13,513 nt of DNA, from contig JALNXR010000028.1 in NCBI GenBank assembly GCA_023230265.1, positions 1-13,513 on the forward strand, written 5' to 3'. Below the pieces are notes generated by a model. It saw nothing but the letters and a program-made list of their open reading frames with translations. It was not told where the DNA came from and did not search any database. Shown piece after piece: positions 6,871-13,513 of this stretch (positions within the stretch are counted from its first letter, which is position 1; each line of letters opens with the position of its first letter). The position numbers and the translations under genes were made by a program. Origin of the DNA: Bacteroidales bacterium. Lineage in GTDB: Bacteria > Bacteroidota > Bacteroidia > Bacteroidales > UBA932.

Positions 6871-7749
6871 ATGAGGAAAAGAGAAAAAGGCATAATTCTG
6901 AGAAGGCTTATCCAGTCTTATATCTCCTCGGTAATAAGCATTTCCCTGGTGCTGCTTATTGTAGGCCTTATAGGTATTCTGGCGGTCAATGCCAAATCTG
7001 TATCTGATTACTTCCGGGAGAGTATAAAGCTGTCTGTGATATTTGAGAGCTCCACAACAGAAGGGGAGGCAATGAAATTTTCAGACGAACTCTCATCAGA
7101 TGAATTTGTTAAAAAAACCGAGTTTATATCCCGAGAAAGGGGAACAAAAGAGATGCAGGAGCTTCTGGGCAGTGACTTCCTTGAGGTCTTTGATTTCAAT
7201 CCGGTACCTCTGTCGGTGGACATACACCTGAAAGCGGATTACTTAAACAGCGACAGCCTGGAGTTGATCGAGAGCCGTCTTATGGAAAAAACGGGTGTCA
7301 AGGAGGTGGTATATCAGCGTTCTCTTATTGATATAATAAATAAAAATATGGAGAGGATATCCCTGGTCCTGGCAGTTCTTCTGGGATTGCTGCTGTTCAT
7401 TTCATTTGTTCTGATTAACAATACAGTGAGGTTAAATGTGTTTGCAAAAAGATTTACAATCAAGACAATGAAACTGGTTGGCGCTAAGAGATCCTTTATA
7501 AGAAAACCTTTTATAAAAAGAGCAGCCCTTCAGGGTCTGGTTTCGGGGTTGATATCCGCATCTCTGCTTTTGCTGATGCTGTACTTTGTAAAAAGGGATC
7601 TCCACGAGCTATACCAGATCTTCGACACAAGACTGCTCCTGTCTGTTCTTGCCGGGGTTGTGGCCACAGGTATGCTGATATGTGTTGTTTCTACCTATTT
7701 TGTTGTGAACAAGTTGGTTGCAGTGTCGGCTGATAAGATTTACTATTGA
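6871..7749 (+). CDS. ftsX: Cell division protein FtsX (ABC transporter permease-like)
   Basis: FtsX is the membrane partner of the ATPase FtsE. Together they couple the divisome to cell wall hydrolase activation. The 292-residue protein has the family layout: one N-terminal membrane segment (about 18-40), an extracytoplasmic domain (about 41-160, with the FISRERGTKEMQELLG and NPVPLSVDI elements), then three more segments (about 163-183, 219-240, 255-280). The cytoplasmic loop has the conserved TMKLVGAKRSFIRKPF (about 199-214), expected to contact FtsE. ftsE is not in this window. It is first in a tight plus-strand cluster with DUF3098, uppP and lpxH, all envelope-related, and sits behind a -7 box. 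Confidence 0.93.
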   Translation: MRKREKGIILRRLIQSYISSVISISLVLLIVGLIGILAVNAKSVSDYFRESIKLSVIFESSTTEGEAMKFSDELSSDEFVKKTEFISRERGTKEMQELLGSDFLEVFDFNPVPLSVDIHLKADYLNSDSLELIESRLMEKTGVKEVVYQRSLIDIINKNMERISLVLAVLLGLLLFISFVLINNTVRLNVFAKRFTIKTMKLVGAKRSFIRKPFIKRAALQGLVSGLISASLLLLMLYFVKRDLHELYQIFDTRLLLSVLAGVVATGMLICVVSTYFVVNKLVAVSADKIYY

Positions 7750-7775
7750 TAACATAAATATTGGCAAATAAATAA

Positions 7776-8048
7776 ATGAACAAGAGAGAGAAATATATGA
7801 GCAAAAAAGAGAAAGTAGAAAACGAAAAATTTGCTATGCCCGCAAAAAACCTGTTATATATTCTGGCAGGACTTCTTCTTATGATTGCCGGATACCTTCT
7901 GATGACCGGCGGTGGGAGCAAGGATCCCGCCCAGTTCGACGGAGAAGCAATGTTCAGCTTCAGACGGACAGTAATCTCCCCGCTGCTCATACTGGCAGGT
8001 TTTGCAGTTGAGATTTTTGCAATAATGCACAAACCGCGCAAGGTATGA
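7776..8048 (+). CDS. DUF3098 family small membrane protein
   Basis: A 90-residue protein with two predicted membrane segments (about residues 26-43 and 67-84) joined by a short loop containing GGGSKDPAQFDGEAMFSFRR, and a basic C-terminus KPRKV. This matches DUF3098, a Bacteroidota family with no known function. It begins 26 nt after ftsX, and its stop overlaps the uppP start (ATGA, 8045-8048). The family is commonly found between ftsX and uppP, which suggests an envelope role. The start is uncertain: an in-frame ATG at 7797 has a better SD-like AGAGAG six nt upstream and would give 83 residues; the 7776 ATG has only AT-rich sequence before it. Confidence 0.85.
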   Translation: MNKREKYMSKKEKVENEKFAMPAKNLLYILAGLLLMIAGYLLMTGGGSKDPAQFDGEAMFSFRRTVISPLLILAGFAVEIFAIMHKPRKV

Positions 8049-8875
8049 CAATCTGGGAGGCCCTGATTCTGGGAGTTGTTCAGGGACTTGCCGAGTTTCT
8101 TCCGGTGAGTAGCAGCGGACACATAATTATTGTCAAGGAAATGTTCGGAATTGAGACCAGGGATCTCAGCTTTGAGGTTGCTGTTCATGCAGCTACTGTA
8201 CTCAGCACTCTGATCGTCTTCAGAAAGGACATAGCGGGGCTTTTACGGGATCTGCTGAGATTCAGAAACAATTCCGGAACACAATATATATTCAGGATAC
8301 TTGTCTCTATGATTCCCGTAATGTTTGTGGGGCTGTTTCTTAAAGATTACGTGGAGCAGCTCTTTGGTGAAGGGCTTCTGGTAGTGGGTGTGGCACTGCT
8401 CTGCACTGCACTCCTCCTGTTTTTCTCCGGGAATAATCCGGTAGCCGGGGAAGCATCAGATAGAAAAATGTTAAAAAATTCCGGAACAGGAGATATTACA
8501 TTCAGGAGTGCTTTTATAATAGGTGTAACTCAGGCAGTTGCAGTGATTCCCGGACTCTCCAGATCCGGAGCTACCATATCAACCGGATTGTTGCTTGGTA
8601 TAAGCAGGGAAAAGATAGCCAGGTTTTCTTTTCTGATGGTTCTGATCCCTGTTTTGGGAGAGGCATTTCTGCAGCTGATTTCCGGCGAAATGGGAGGAGA
8701 ATCCTCGTCTGCAGGAGTTGTGGCGATATCTGCAGGTTTCTTAACCGCTTTTATAACAGGGCTCTTCGCCTGCAAAGCTATGATATCACTGGTGAAAAAG
8801 ACAAAACTCACCGGATTTGCCATTTATTGTACAGTTGCAGGACTGTTTTGTATAATTTCTCAACTCTTATTCTGA
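8045..8875 (+). CDS. uppP: Undecaprenyl-diphosphatase UppP (BacA)
   Basis: An integral membrane phosphatase that dephosphorylates undecaprenyl diphosphate so the carrier lipid can be reused in peptidoglycan and other polysaccharide synthesis; overexpression in other species gives bacitracin resistance. The 276-residue length is typical. The family motifs are intact: QGLAEFLPVSSSGH (13-26, with the Glu-rich and SSSGH elements) and IPGLSRSGATIS (168-179, PGxSRSxxT). About eight hydrophobic segments are spread along the protein. Its ATG overlaps the DUF3098 stop, and its TGA shares a base with the lpxH ATG, so it is co-translated within the ftsX-DUF3098-uppP-lpxH cluster. Confidence 0.96.
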   Translation: MTIWEALILGVVQGLAEFLPVSSSGHIIIVKEMFGIETRDLSFEVAVHAATVLSTLIVFRKDIAGLLRDLLRFRNNSGTQYIFRILVSMIPVMFVGLFLKDYVEQLFGEGLLVVGVALLCTALLLFFSGNNPVAGEASDRKMLKNSGTGDITFRSAFIIGVTQAVAVIPGLSRSGATISTGLLLGISREKIARFSFLMVLIPVLGEAFLQLISGEMGGESSSAGVVAISAGFLTAFITGLFACKAMISLVKKTKLTGFAIYCTVAGLFCIISQLLF

Positions 8876-9621
8876 TGTCAGAAATGAGAAATCTTCATTT
8901 TTTTGTCTCCGATGTTCACCTCGGACTAAAAAGATTTGATCCCCGTGAGAGAGAGGAGAAATTCCTGAGTTTTCTGGAAACTCTTCCCGGAAACACCTCT
9001 TCTTTATATTTGCTTGGGGACATATTCGACTTTTGGTTTGAATACCGGTTTGTTGTCCCAAGGGGATTCACAAGGATTCTTGCAGCACTCTCAAATCTTG
9101 GGAAAAAGGGGGTTGATGTAATCTTTTTTAAAGGCAATCATGATATGTGGACCTTTGGATACCTTGAGGAGGAGACCGGTTTGAAAATAATGAAGGAGCT
9201 TTCTGTTTTAGCAATAGGAGGGAAAAAATTCTGTCTTGCCCATGGTGATACACTTACATCAGCCGAACCGCTTCATAACCTGAGTCAGAAACTTTTCCGC
9301 TCCAAATTCTTACAAAAGATGTTGTCAGCCATCCATCCATCAGTCACATTCTCATTTGCACACCGCTGGTCTGAGAACAACAGGGTTTCCAGGGGAGAGC
9401 CGATACCTTTCAGAGGGAAAGAGGATCCGCTTTATGGGTTTTCGTGCGACTTTGAGAAGAGAGAAAGGATGGATTATTTCATCTTTGGACATATGCACAC
9501 CCCTGGTTCGGTCATAACTCCTCAGGGAGCCCGGATGTATATCCTGGGAGACTGGTTAAGAGGGTGCGAATATCTCTGTTTTGACGAGATCTCAGGAGAG
9601 ATCAGCTGGAAGAAGGGTTAA
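8875..9621 (+). CDS. lpxH: UDP-2,3-diacylglucosamine diphosphatase (LpxH-type metallophosphoesterase)
   Basis: LpxH hydrolyses UDP-2,3-diacylglucosamine to lipid X in lipid A synthesis, at the inner face of the cytoplasmic membrane. The 248-residue protein has all the calcineurin-like metal motifs: SDVHLG (12-17), GDIFDFW (48-54), KGNHD (86-90), AHGD (122-125) and GHMHTP (205-210). The frame is open back to an ATG at 8827 inside uppP, but the ATG at 8875 overlaps the uppP stop by one base (TGATG) and stands just before the conserved LHFFVSDVHLG, so it is preferred. It is the last gene of the envelope cluster and converges on the DUF4294 gene. Confidence 0.9.
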   Translation: MSEMRNLHFFVSDVHLGLKRFDPREREEKFLSFLETLPGNTSSLYLLGDIFDFWFEYRFVVPRGFTRILAALSNLGKKGVDVIFFKGNHDMWTFGYLEEETGLKIMKELSVLAIGGKKFCLAHGDTLTSAEPLHNLSQKLFRSKFLQKMLSAIHPSVTFSFAHRWSENNRVSRGEPIPFRGKEDPLYGFSCDFEKRERMDYFIFGHMHTPGSVITPQGARMYILGDWLRGCEYLCFDEISGEISWKKG

Positions 9622-9624
9622 CCG

Positions 9625-9648
9625 TTGCAGAAATCTTTAAATCTGCAA
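9625..9648. terminator. Hairpin between convergent lpxH and DUF4294 genes
   Basis: TTGCAGA (9625-9631) and TCTGCAA (9642-9648) form a perfect 7-bp inverted repeat around a 10-nt loop, four nt after the lpxH stop. Short A/T-rich flanks allow a weak bidirectional terminator, but there is no proper T-run on the plus strand. Confidence 0.4.
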
Positions 9649-9678
9649 AAATGTTGAAGGTCTGAGAGATTAAACTGT

Positions 9679-10311
9679 TTAGTTGTAGAAAAGGGAGTAA
9701 TAGAGATAGTCAAAGGAGCCATTGTAATACATGATAACCAGCTCCTCTGTGGCACGGTCCTCTCCGAATCTGTCATAGGGTTTTTTGAGATCGGAACCGA
9801 ATATTTTTGCCACACCCTGCCAGAAACCTGCAGTAAAGCCACCCTTGTAATTTCTTATAAGGTAATAGGAGCTCTGACCGACCTCCCTGTCGATAAGCTT
9901 AAGCAAGAGCCTGCCCTGGGAGAAGGTCATATTTCTCAAGGGTTTTTCAAACTCCCTGAAAAGCTGATCCTCAAATCTGTTGATAAATTTTTCCCTCTCC
10001 TTCCTTGAAAAATTGCTGAAGTTGATTATGCTGTCAGCCTCTACTATCTTTGCCTTAGCAGTGAGTGCATAGGGATAGGTCCTCTTAAAGTTATACACCA
10101 ACCGGTAGTACTCTCTCCATTTTCTCTCCCCCATTCTGCCTTGCGGGCGGGAGAAGAGATAGAGATCCCTCAGCCGGATCTGATAAACAGTGTCCTTGCC
10201 TTCTATCTTAAATCCTACCGGATATCCGGGGTGCTGTGCCGTTGCCTTTTGAGACAAGAGAAGTGAGAACACCGGAATAGAAAAGAGAATTATTTTGGAG
10301 AGGAACCTCAT
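9679..10311 (-). CDS. DUF4294 family exported protein
   Basis: A 210-residue protein with a clear signal peptide (about residues 1-26: basic start, hydrophobic core IILFSIPVFSLLL, ending KATAQ). The mature part starts with a small beta-like domain (FKIEGKDTVYQIRLRDLYLF), then a charged helical stretch (about 65-145, rich in Arg/Lys/Glu). It ends with the conserved LLLKLIDREVGQSSYYLIRNYKGG and GFWQGVAKIFGSDLKKPYD regions. This pattern matches DUF4294, a Bacteroidota family of unknown function, probably periplasmic. It is monocistronic, convergent with lpxH and divergent from the ribosomal cluster. I infer no enzymatic role. Confidence 0.85.
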   Translation of the reverse strand: MRFLSKIILFSIPVFSLLLSQKATAQHPGYPVGFKIEGKDTVYQIRLRDLYLFSRPQGRMGERKWREYYRLVYNFKRTYPYALTAKAKIVEADSIINFSNFSRKEREKFINRFEDQLFREFEKPLRNMTFSQGRLLLKLIDREVGQSSYYLIRNYKGGFTAGFWQGVAKIFGSDLKKPYDRFGEDRATEELVIMYYNGSFDYLYYSLFYN

Positions 10312-10318
10312 AATCGTG

Positions 10319-10346
10319 CAAAAATAGCAAAAATTTTATACTTCAA
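10319..10346 (-). promoter_or_regulatory. Candidate promoter for the DUF4294 gene
   Basis: On the minus strand TATTTTTG (10319-10326) fits TAnnTTTG and is preceded by a TTG (10344-10346) 17 nt upstream. The -7 box ends only 7 nt before the ATG at 10311, so the transcript would be leaderless or nearly so. Confidence 0.4.
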
Positions 10347-10390
10347 TAATTGAACCAAACTGATAAAAACAAGATTCGTACCACAAAAAA

Positions 10391-10450
10391 ATGGAGTTTT
10401 GTGTTGCACTTTCAAATTTTTTGGTATATTTGCAACCCGCTGAACTCCAT
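10391..10450. repeat. 8-bp inverted repeat around the rplP promoter
   Basis: ATGGAGTT (10391-10398) and AACTCCAT (10443-10450) are perfect inverted copies separated by 44 nt, one just upstream of the -33 element and one just downstream of the expected transcription start. It could be a regulator site pair or chance. Confidence 0.35.
10403..10432 (+). promoter_or_regulatory. Promoter of the rplP ribosomal protein cluster
   Basis: TATATTTG (10425-10432) exactly matches the -7 consensus TAnnTTTG, with GTTG (10403-10406) 18 nt upstream as the -33 element. The ATG of rplP follows 123 nt later, leaving a long leader. The leader has no gene; it contains only a weak hairpin (CAGG/CCTG, about 10478-10492) and an A-rich stretch before the start. 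Confidence 0.6.
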
Positions 10451-10555
10451 ATGAAATAGGGTATTTAGCAGGACATCAGGAAATTAACCTGTAAAAAAAT
10501 TAGACCAAAGCAAAGAAAAACAAGTTTATTGTTATAATTAAACTGTAATAAAACA

Positions 10556-10975
10556 ATGTTACAACCAAAAAAAACCAAATTCAGAAGGCAGCAGAAGGGC
10601 CGTATGAAGGGTATGGCTCAGAGGGGAAATCAACTCTCCTTTGGATCATTCGGGATCAAGACCACTGAGTCTTGCTGGCTGACCGGCCATCAAATTGAGG
10701 CTGCCCGTCAGGCTGTAGTAAGATATATGAAAAGAGAGGGCCAGATCTGGATCCGCGTTTTCCCGGATAAGCCTTTTACAAAGAAACCTGCAGAGGTTCG
10801 TATGGGTAAAGGAAAAGGTGCTCCCGAGGGTTTCGTTTGCCCCATAACTCCGGGCAGAATTCTTATTGAAGCAGAAGGTGTTCCGATGGAGGTTGCCAAA
10901 GAGGCACTCAGGCTCGGAGCCCAGAAACTTCCGGTAGTCACAAAATTTGTAGTTCGCAGGGACTATACTGAATAA
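10556..10975 (+). CDS. rplP: 50S ribosomal protein L16
   Basis: L16 binds 23S rRNA near the A-site tRNA in the large subunit. The 139-residue protein is full length and begins with the canonical [19 protein letters not shown]. It contains [11 protein letters not shown] (about 43-53), the [10 protein letters not shown] loop (about 82-91) and the C-terminal [14 protein letters not shown] helix. In nearly all bacteria it follows rpsC within the S10 cluster. Here it is the first gene, behind its own promoter and next to an unrelated minus-strand gene. It is followed after 17 nt by rpmC. Confidence 0.97.
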   Translation: MLQPKKTKFRRQQKGRMKGMAQRGNQLSFGSFGIKTTESCWLTGHQIEAARQAVVRYMKREGQIWIRVFPDKPFTKKPAEVRMGKGKGAPEGFVCPITPGRILIEAEGVPMEVAKEALRLGAQKLPVVTKFVVRRDYTE

Positions 10976-10992
10976 TTAATATCGGGATTATT

Positions 10993-11196
10993 ATGAAAAG
11001 TAAAGAGATAAGGGAACTCTCCATAAATGATCTGCGGGAGAGGATAGAAACTGAAAAGACAAACCTCTTGCGCACCAGGATGAACCACGCTATATCCCCT
11101 GTAGAGGACCTGTCACAAATCAAAAAGGCAAAGAGTAACATTGCCAGGATGCTCACCATACTGAGCGAAATGGAAAATAAGCAGGACAAAAAATAG
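10993..11196 (+). CDS. rpmC: 50S ribosomal protein L29
   Basis: A small two-helix protein of the large subunit near the exit tunnel. The 67-residue length and the pattern [18 protein letters not shown] ... [32 protein letters not shown] are typical. Its stop is 2 nt before rpsQ, in the standard rplP-rpmC-rpsQ order. Confidence 0.95.
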   Translation: MKSKEIRELSINDLRERIETEKTNLLRTRMNHAISPVEDLSQIKKAKSNIARMLTILSEMENKQDKK

Positions 11197-11198
11197 TC

Positions 11199-11453
11199 AT
11201 GGAAAGAAATCTTCGTAAAGAAAGAGTGGGTGTAGTGGTAAGCAATAAGATGGAGAAATCCGTTGTGGTTGCTGTTAAGAGAAAAGTAAAACACCCGATT
11301 TACGGCAAATTCGTAAATAAAACCACAAGGTTCGTTGCTCATGACGAAAGCAATGAGTGCAGTGAAGGTGATACCGTTAGAATAATGGAAACCCGTCCTC
11401 TGAGCAAGACCAAATGCTGGAGAATAGTAGAAATAATTGAAAAAGCAAAATAG
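11199..11453 (+). CDS. rpsQ: 30S ribosomal protein S17
   Basis: An OB-fold protein that binds 16S rRNA early in small-subunit assembly. The 84 residues carry the conserved [19 protein letters not shown] (about 6-24), HPIYGKFV and the C-terminal [18 protein letters not shown]. It is separated from rpmC by 2 nt and from rplN by 3 nt, so co-translation is likely. Confidence 0.96.
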   Translation: MERNLRKERVGVVVSNKMEKSVVVAVKRKVKHPIYGKFVNKTTRFVAHDESNECSEGDTVRIMETRPLSKTKCWRIVEIIEKAK

Positions 11454-11456
11454 GCC

Positions 11457-11822
11457 ATGATACAGCAGGAATCTAGATTATTAGTGGCAGACAACAGCGG
11501 TGCAAAAGAGGTTCTTTGCATCCGTGTGCTGGGAGGTACCCGCCGTCGCTATGCCGGAGTTGGAGATAAAATAGTTGTAACCGTAAAGAGTGCAATTCCG
11601 GGCGGGGACGCAAAAAAAGGCTCTGTTTCAAAGGCGGTTATTGTGCGTACAAAGAAGGAGATTCGCCGTGCAGACGGATCATATATTCGTTTTGACGACA
11701 ATGCATGCGTATTGTTAAACAATCAGGGGGAGGTTCGCGGAACCCGTATATTCGGCCCGGTAGCAAGGGAGTTACGCGACAACTATATGAAAATTGTATC
11801 TTTAGCACCTGAAGTGTTGTAA
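11457..11822 (+). CDS. rplN: 50S ribosomal protein L14
   Basis: L14 sits at the subunit interface and helps form an intersubunit bridge. The 121-residue protein begins [19 protein letters not shown] and has the conserved [20 protein letters not shown] and [14 protein letters not shown] elements. All are standard and the length is normal. Confidence 0.97.
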   Translation: MIQQESRLLVADNSGAKEVLCIRVLGGTRRRYAGVGDKIVVTVKSAIPGGDAKKGSVSKAVIVRTKKEIRRADGSYIRFDDNACVLLNNQGEVRGTRIFGPVARELRDNYMKIVSLAPEVL

Positions 11823-11835
11823 TATATAGAGGTAT

Positions 11836-12159
11836 ATGAATAAGAAATTACATATTAAGAAAGGCGACATGGTGTATGTGAACTCAGGCAACGACCGCGG
11901 TAAAACCGGCAAGGTCCTTGAGATGGACACAAAAGAGAGCCGCGCTATTGTTGAGGGACTCAACATGGTCAGCAAACACACCAAACCAAGTGCAAAACAC
12001 CCGCAGGGTGGTATAATCAAGCAGGAGACCGGCATACATATATCTAACCTTCAGGTTGTAGATCCCGTAAAAGGTGGACCTACCAGGATAGGACGCCGTC
12101 TGAATGACAAGGGTAAATTAGTTCGTTATGCGAAAAAATCTGGGGAGGAGATCAAATAA
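11836..12159 (+). CDS. rplX: 50S ribosomal protein L24
   Basis: L24 is an assembly initiator of the large subunit. The 107-residue protein has the N-terminal KOW motif (about residues 6-30, [20 protein letters not shown]), followed by [10 protein letters not shown] and [16 protein letters not shown]. Its last base is the first base of the rplE ATG (TAATG), and its final codons hold a strong Shine-Dalgarno-like GGGGAGGAG (12142-12150) for rplE. Confidence 0.96.
   Translation: MNKKLHIKKGDMVYVNSGNDRGKTGKVLEMDTKESRAIVEGLNMVSKHTKPSAKHPQGGIIKQETGIHISNLQVVDPVKGGPTRIGRRLNDKGKLVRYAKKSGEEIK
12142..12150 (+). promoter_or_regulatory. Strong Shine-Dalgarno sequence fixing the rplE start
   Basis: GGGGAGGAG ends 8 nt before the ATG at 12159. 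Such strong sites are uncommon in this window and support initiation at the upstream ATG that includes the N-terminal extension, rather than at an internal codon. Confidence 0.7.
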
Positions 12160-12812
12160 TGGCAAACACAAAACCAAATGCGACACCTAAGGGATCACCA
12201 AAGGGCGCAGACAAAAGGGAGAAGGCTGCAAAAACAGAGGGAGTACAGATAAAAGTTAAAGGTTATGTGCCTACATTGCAAAAACTTTATAAAGATCAGA
12301 TAAGTGAAAAACTCATAAAAGAGTTTGGATACACATCTGTAATGCAGGTTCCCAGACTCACAAAGATCACCATTAACCAGGGTGTAGGTTCTGCAACCGG
12401 TGACAAAAAACTGGTTGAGGTTGCACAGCAGGAGCTTACCACCATCACAGGGCAGAAAGCCATTCTTACCTATTCTAAAAAAGACATCTCCAACTTTAAA
12501 CTCCGCAAGGGAATGCCTATCGGGACAAAGGTTACTCTGCGCTCAACCAAGATGTACGAGTTTTTGGAAAGGCTGATTGCTGTTTCTTTACCACGTATCA
12601 GGGATTTCAAAGGTATATCAGAAAAGTTTGACGGCAGGGGAAACTACACTTTAGGAGTTAAGGAACAGATAATTTACCCTGAGATTGACATAGATAAGAT
12701 AACCAAGATCATGGGGATGGAGATAACTTTTGTTACCACCGCTTCCAGAGACGAAGAGGCTTACGCCCTGCTTCGTGAATTTGGTCTGCCGTTTAAAAAT
12801 ATTAAGAAATAA
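12159..12812 (+). CDS. rplE: 50S ribosomal protein L5 with N-terminal lysine-rich extension
   Basis: L5 binds 5S rRNA in the central protuberance. The body is standard: [29 protein letters not shown] (from about residue 42), [17 protein letters not shown] and [16 protein letters not shown], ending with [14 protein letters not shown]. At 217 residues it is about 38 longer than E. coli L5. The excess is a Lys/Ala/Pro/Thr-rich, probably disordered N-terminus (about 1-36). The start is supported by the 1-nt overlap with rplX and a strong Shine-Dalgarno. Internal GTG/TTG codons near residues 37-40 would restore a normal length but have no better ribosome site. Confidence 0.95.
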   Translation: MANTKPNATPKGSPKGADKREKAAKTEGVQIKVKGYVPTLQKLYKDQISEKLIKEFGYTSVMQVPRLTKITINQGVGSATGDKKLVEVAQQELTTITGQKAILTYSKKDISNFKLRKGMPIGTKVTLRSTKMYEFLERLIAVSLPRIRDFKGISEKFDGRGNYTLGVKEQIIYPEIDIDKITKIMGMEITFVTTASRDEEAYALLREFGLPFKNIKK

Positions 12813-12833
12813 TCTGTAAAAGAGAGATATATA

Positions 12834-13103
12834 ATGGCAAAAGAATCAATGAAAGCACGTGAGGTGAAACGTGCAAAATTATGTGCCAGGTATGCCGAAA
12901 AACGCAAGACCCTCAAGGCTGCAGGTGATTATGCCGCTCTGGACAAGCTCCCTAAGAATGCAAGTCCCGTGCGTCTTCACAACCGCTGCTCGCTCACCGG
13001 CCGCCCAAAAGGATATATGCGCATATTCGGTATCAGCCGCATACAGTTCCGCGAGATGGCCAGCAAAGGGCTGATCCCCGGGGTAAGGAAAGCAAGCTGG
13101 TAA
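12834..13103 (+). CDS. rpsN: 30S ribosomal protein S14 (zinc-independent type)
   Basis: S14 is a small-subunit head protein. The 89-residue form lacks the paired CxxC zinc ribbon of the short S14 type. It has the usual long-form features: [37 protein letters not shown] (about 41-61) and the C-terminal [11 protein letters not shown]. It begins 21 nt after rplE. The zinc-independent form removes a zinc demand in translation. Confidence 0.96.
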   Translation: MAKESMKAREVKRAKLCARYAEKRKTLKAAGDYAALDKLPKNASPVRLHNRCSLTGRPKGYMRIFGISRIQFREMASKGLIPGVRKASW

Positions 13104-13134
13104 GAGAATTAAAAATATAAACCATTGGATATCG

Positions 13135-13151
13135 GGCACTTAATAAGTGTC
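13135..13151 (+). other. Intercistronic hairpin between rpsN and rpsH
   Basis: GGCACTT (13135-13141) pairs with AAGTGTC (13145-13151) around the loop AAT, with one G-U. No T-run follows, so it is not an intrinsic terminator. It lies in the 72-nt gap before rpsH, the longest gap inside this cluster. A regulatory or processing role is possible. Confidence 0.4.
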
Positions 13152-13175
13152 GGTACAAAATTAAAACAATAATAA

Positions 13176-13513
13176 ATGACTGATCCAATTTCAGACTTTT
13201 TGACAAGAGTGAGAAATGCATCTCTTGCGGGTCACAAAGTAGTGGAGATTCCTGCTTCCAAAATGAAGATGGAATTGACAAGGATTCTTCACGAGAAGGG
13301 CTACATACTCAGCTATAAGCTGGTAGAAGGGAGCCCATGTAACACAATTAAGATAGCACTCAAGTATCATCCCGATACAAAGAAGGCTGCTATCAAGAAA
13401 CTTATCCGGGTAAGCTCACCTGGCCTGAGAAGATACGTGGGGGTTGATGATATTCCCAGGGTACTCAACGGTTTGGGTATTGCAATTATATCCACATCAA
13501 AGGGAGCCATTAC
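13176..13513 (+). CDS. rpsH: 30S ribosomal protein S8 (partial, 3' end outside window)
   Basis: From the ATG at 13176 a frame stays open to the window end (112 codons). It begins MTDPISDFLTRVRNASLAGH, the canonical S8 start, and continues with IPASKMKMELTRILHEKGYI, KKAAIKKLIRVSSPGLRRYV and VLNGLGIAIISTSKG. About 20 C-terminal residues are missing compared with the usual length of about 130. S8 binds the central domain of 16S rRNA and, in E. coli, represses this operon. The position after rpsN is the standard order. Confidence 0.96.
   Translation, partial: MTDPISDFLTRVRNASLAGHKVVEIPASKMKMELTRILHEKGYILSYKLVEGSPCNTIKIALKYHPDTKKAAIKKLIRVSSPGLRRYVGVDDIPRVLNGLGIAIISTSKGAI

Noticed and set aside
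8827..8874. Upstream extension of the lpxH frame into uppP
   Set aside because: The 16 extra residues overlap uppP coding sequence and are not LpxH-like. The ATG at 8875 couples to the uppP stop.
10433..10555. Remnant of rpsC or a small leader peptide ahead of rplP
   Set aside because: The frames are short and stop-rich (an ATG at 10451 reads Met-Lys-stop), and no S3-like sequence is visible.
1..13513. Mobile element, CRISPR, tRNA or defence system
   Set aside because: No transposase, integrase, regularly spaced repeats, tRNA-like cloverleaf or known defence domain is seen; the window is housekeeping and envelope genes with uniform composition.

Overview
The window looks like ordinary chromosomal DNA from a member of the Bacteroidota, most likely Bacteroidales. 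Four things point there. Several genes start just after the TAnnTTTG -7 box of this phylum. It carries the Bacteroidota-restricted families DUF4270, DUF3098 and DUF4294. It has a BtuB-like TonB-dependent receptor and a short glycogen/starch-synthase-like protein next to DUF4270. Shine-Dalgarno sequences are mostly weak. Arg AGA/AGG and Ile ATA codons are frequent throughout. I see no mobile element, CRISPR array, tRNA or rRNA.

Layout. (1) 1-1376, minus: 5' part of a TonB-dependent outer-membrane receptor, cut by the window edge. (2) 1489-2049, plus: a nitroreductase with a signal peptide, convergent with purN (2093-2668, minus). (3) 2868-4383, plus: acpP-fabF, the acyl carrier protein and its elongating ketosynthase. 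A terminator follows, then a short noncoding stretch that may encode a structured RNA. (4) 4585-6776, minus: a two-gene operon with a 4-nt overlap, made of a GT5-like glycogen/starch synthase N-domain protein and a DUF4270 lipoprotein. (5) 6871-9621, plus, divergent from (4): a tightly packed envelope cluster ftsX-DUF3098-uppP-lpxH (cell division, small membrane protein, undecaprenyl phosphate recycling, lipid A synthesis). (6) 9679-10311, minus: an exported DUF4294 protein. (7) 10556 to the window end, plus: ribosomal proteins in conserved order rplP-rpmC-rpsQ-rplN-rplX-rplE-rpsN-rpsH, with rpsH cut by the window edge.

The genes are mostly housekeeping: fatty acid synthesis, purine synthesis, envelope assembly and translation. 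The clearest oddity is that the ribosomal cluster begins at rplP behind its own promoter-like sequence. The usual upstream genes (rpsJ to rpsC) are absent and replaced by an unrelated divergent gene. Other points of interest are a lysine-rich extension of about 36 residues on ribosomal protein L5, the candidate structured RNA after fabF, and the starch-synthase-like protein that lacks both the usual KTGGL motif and the C-terminal GT-B domain. I found no convincing undescribed defence or mobile system.
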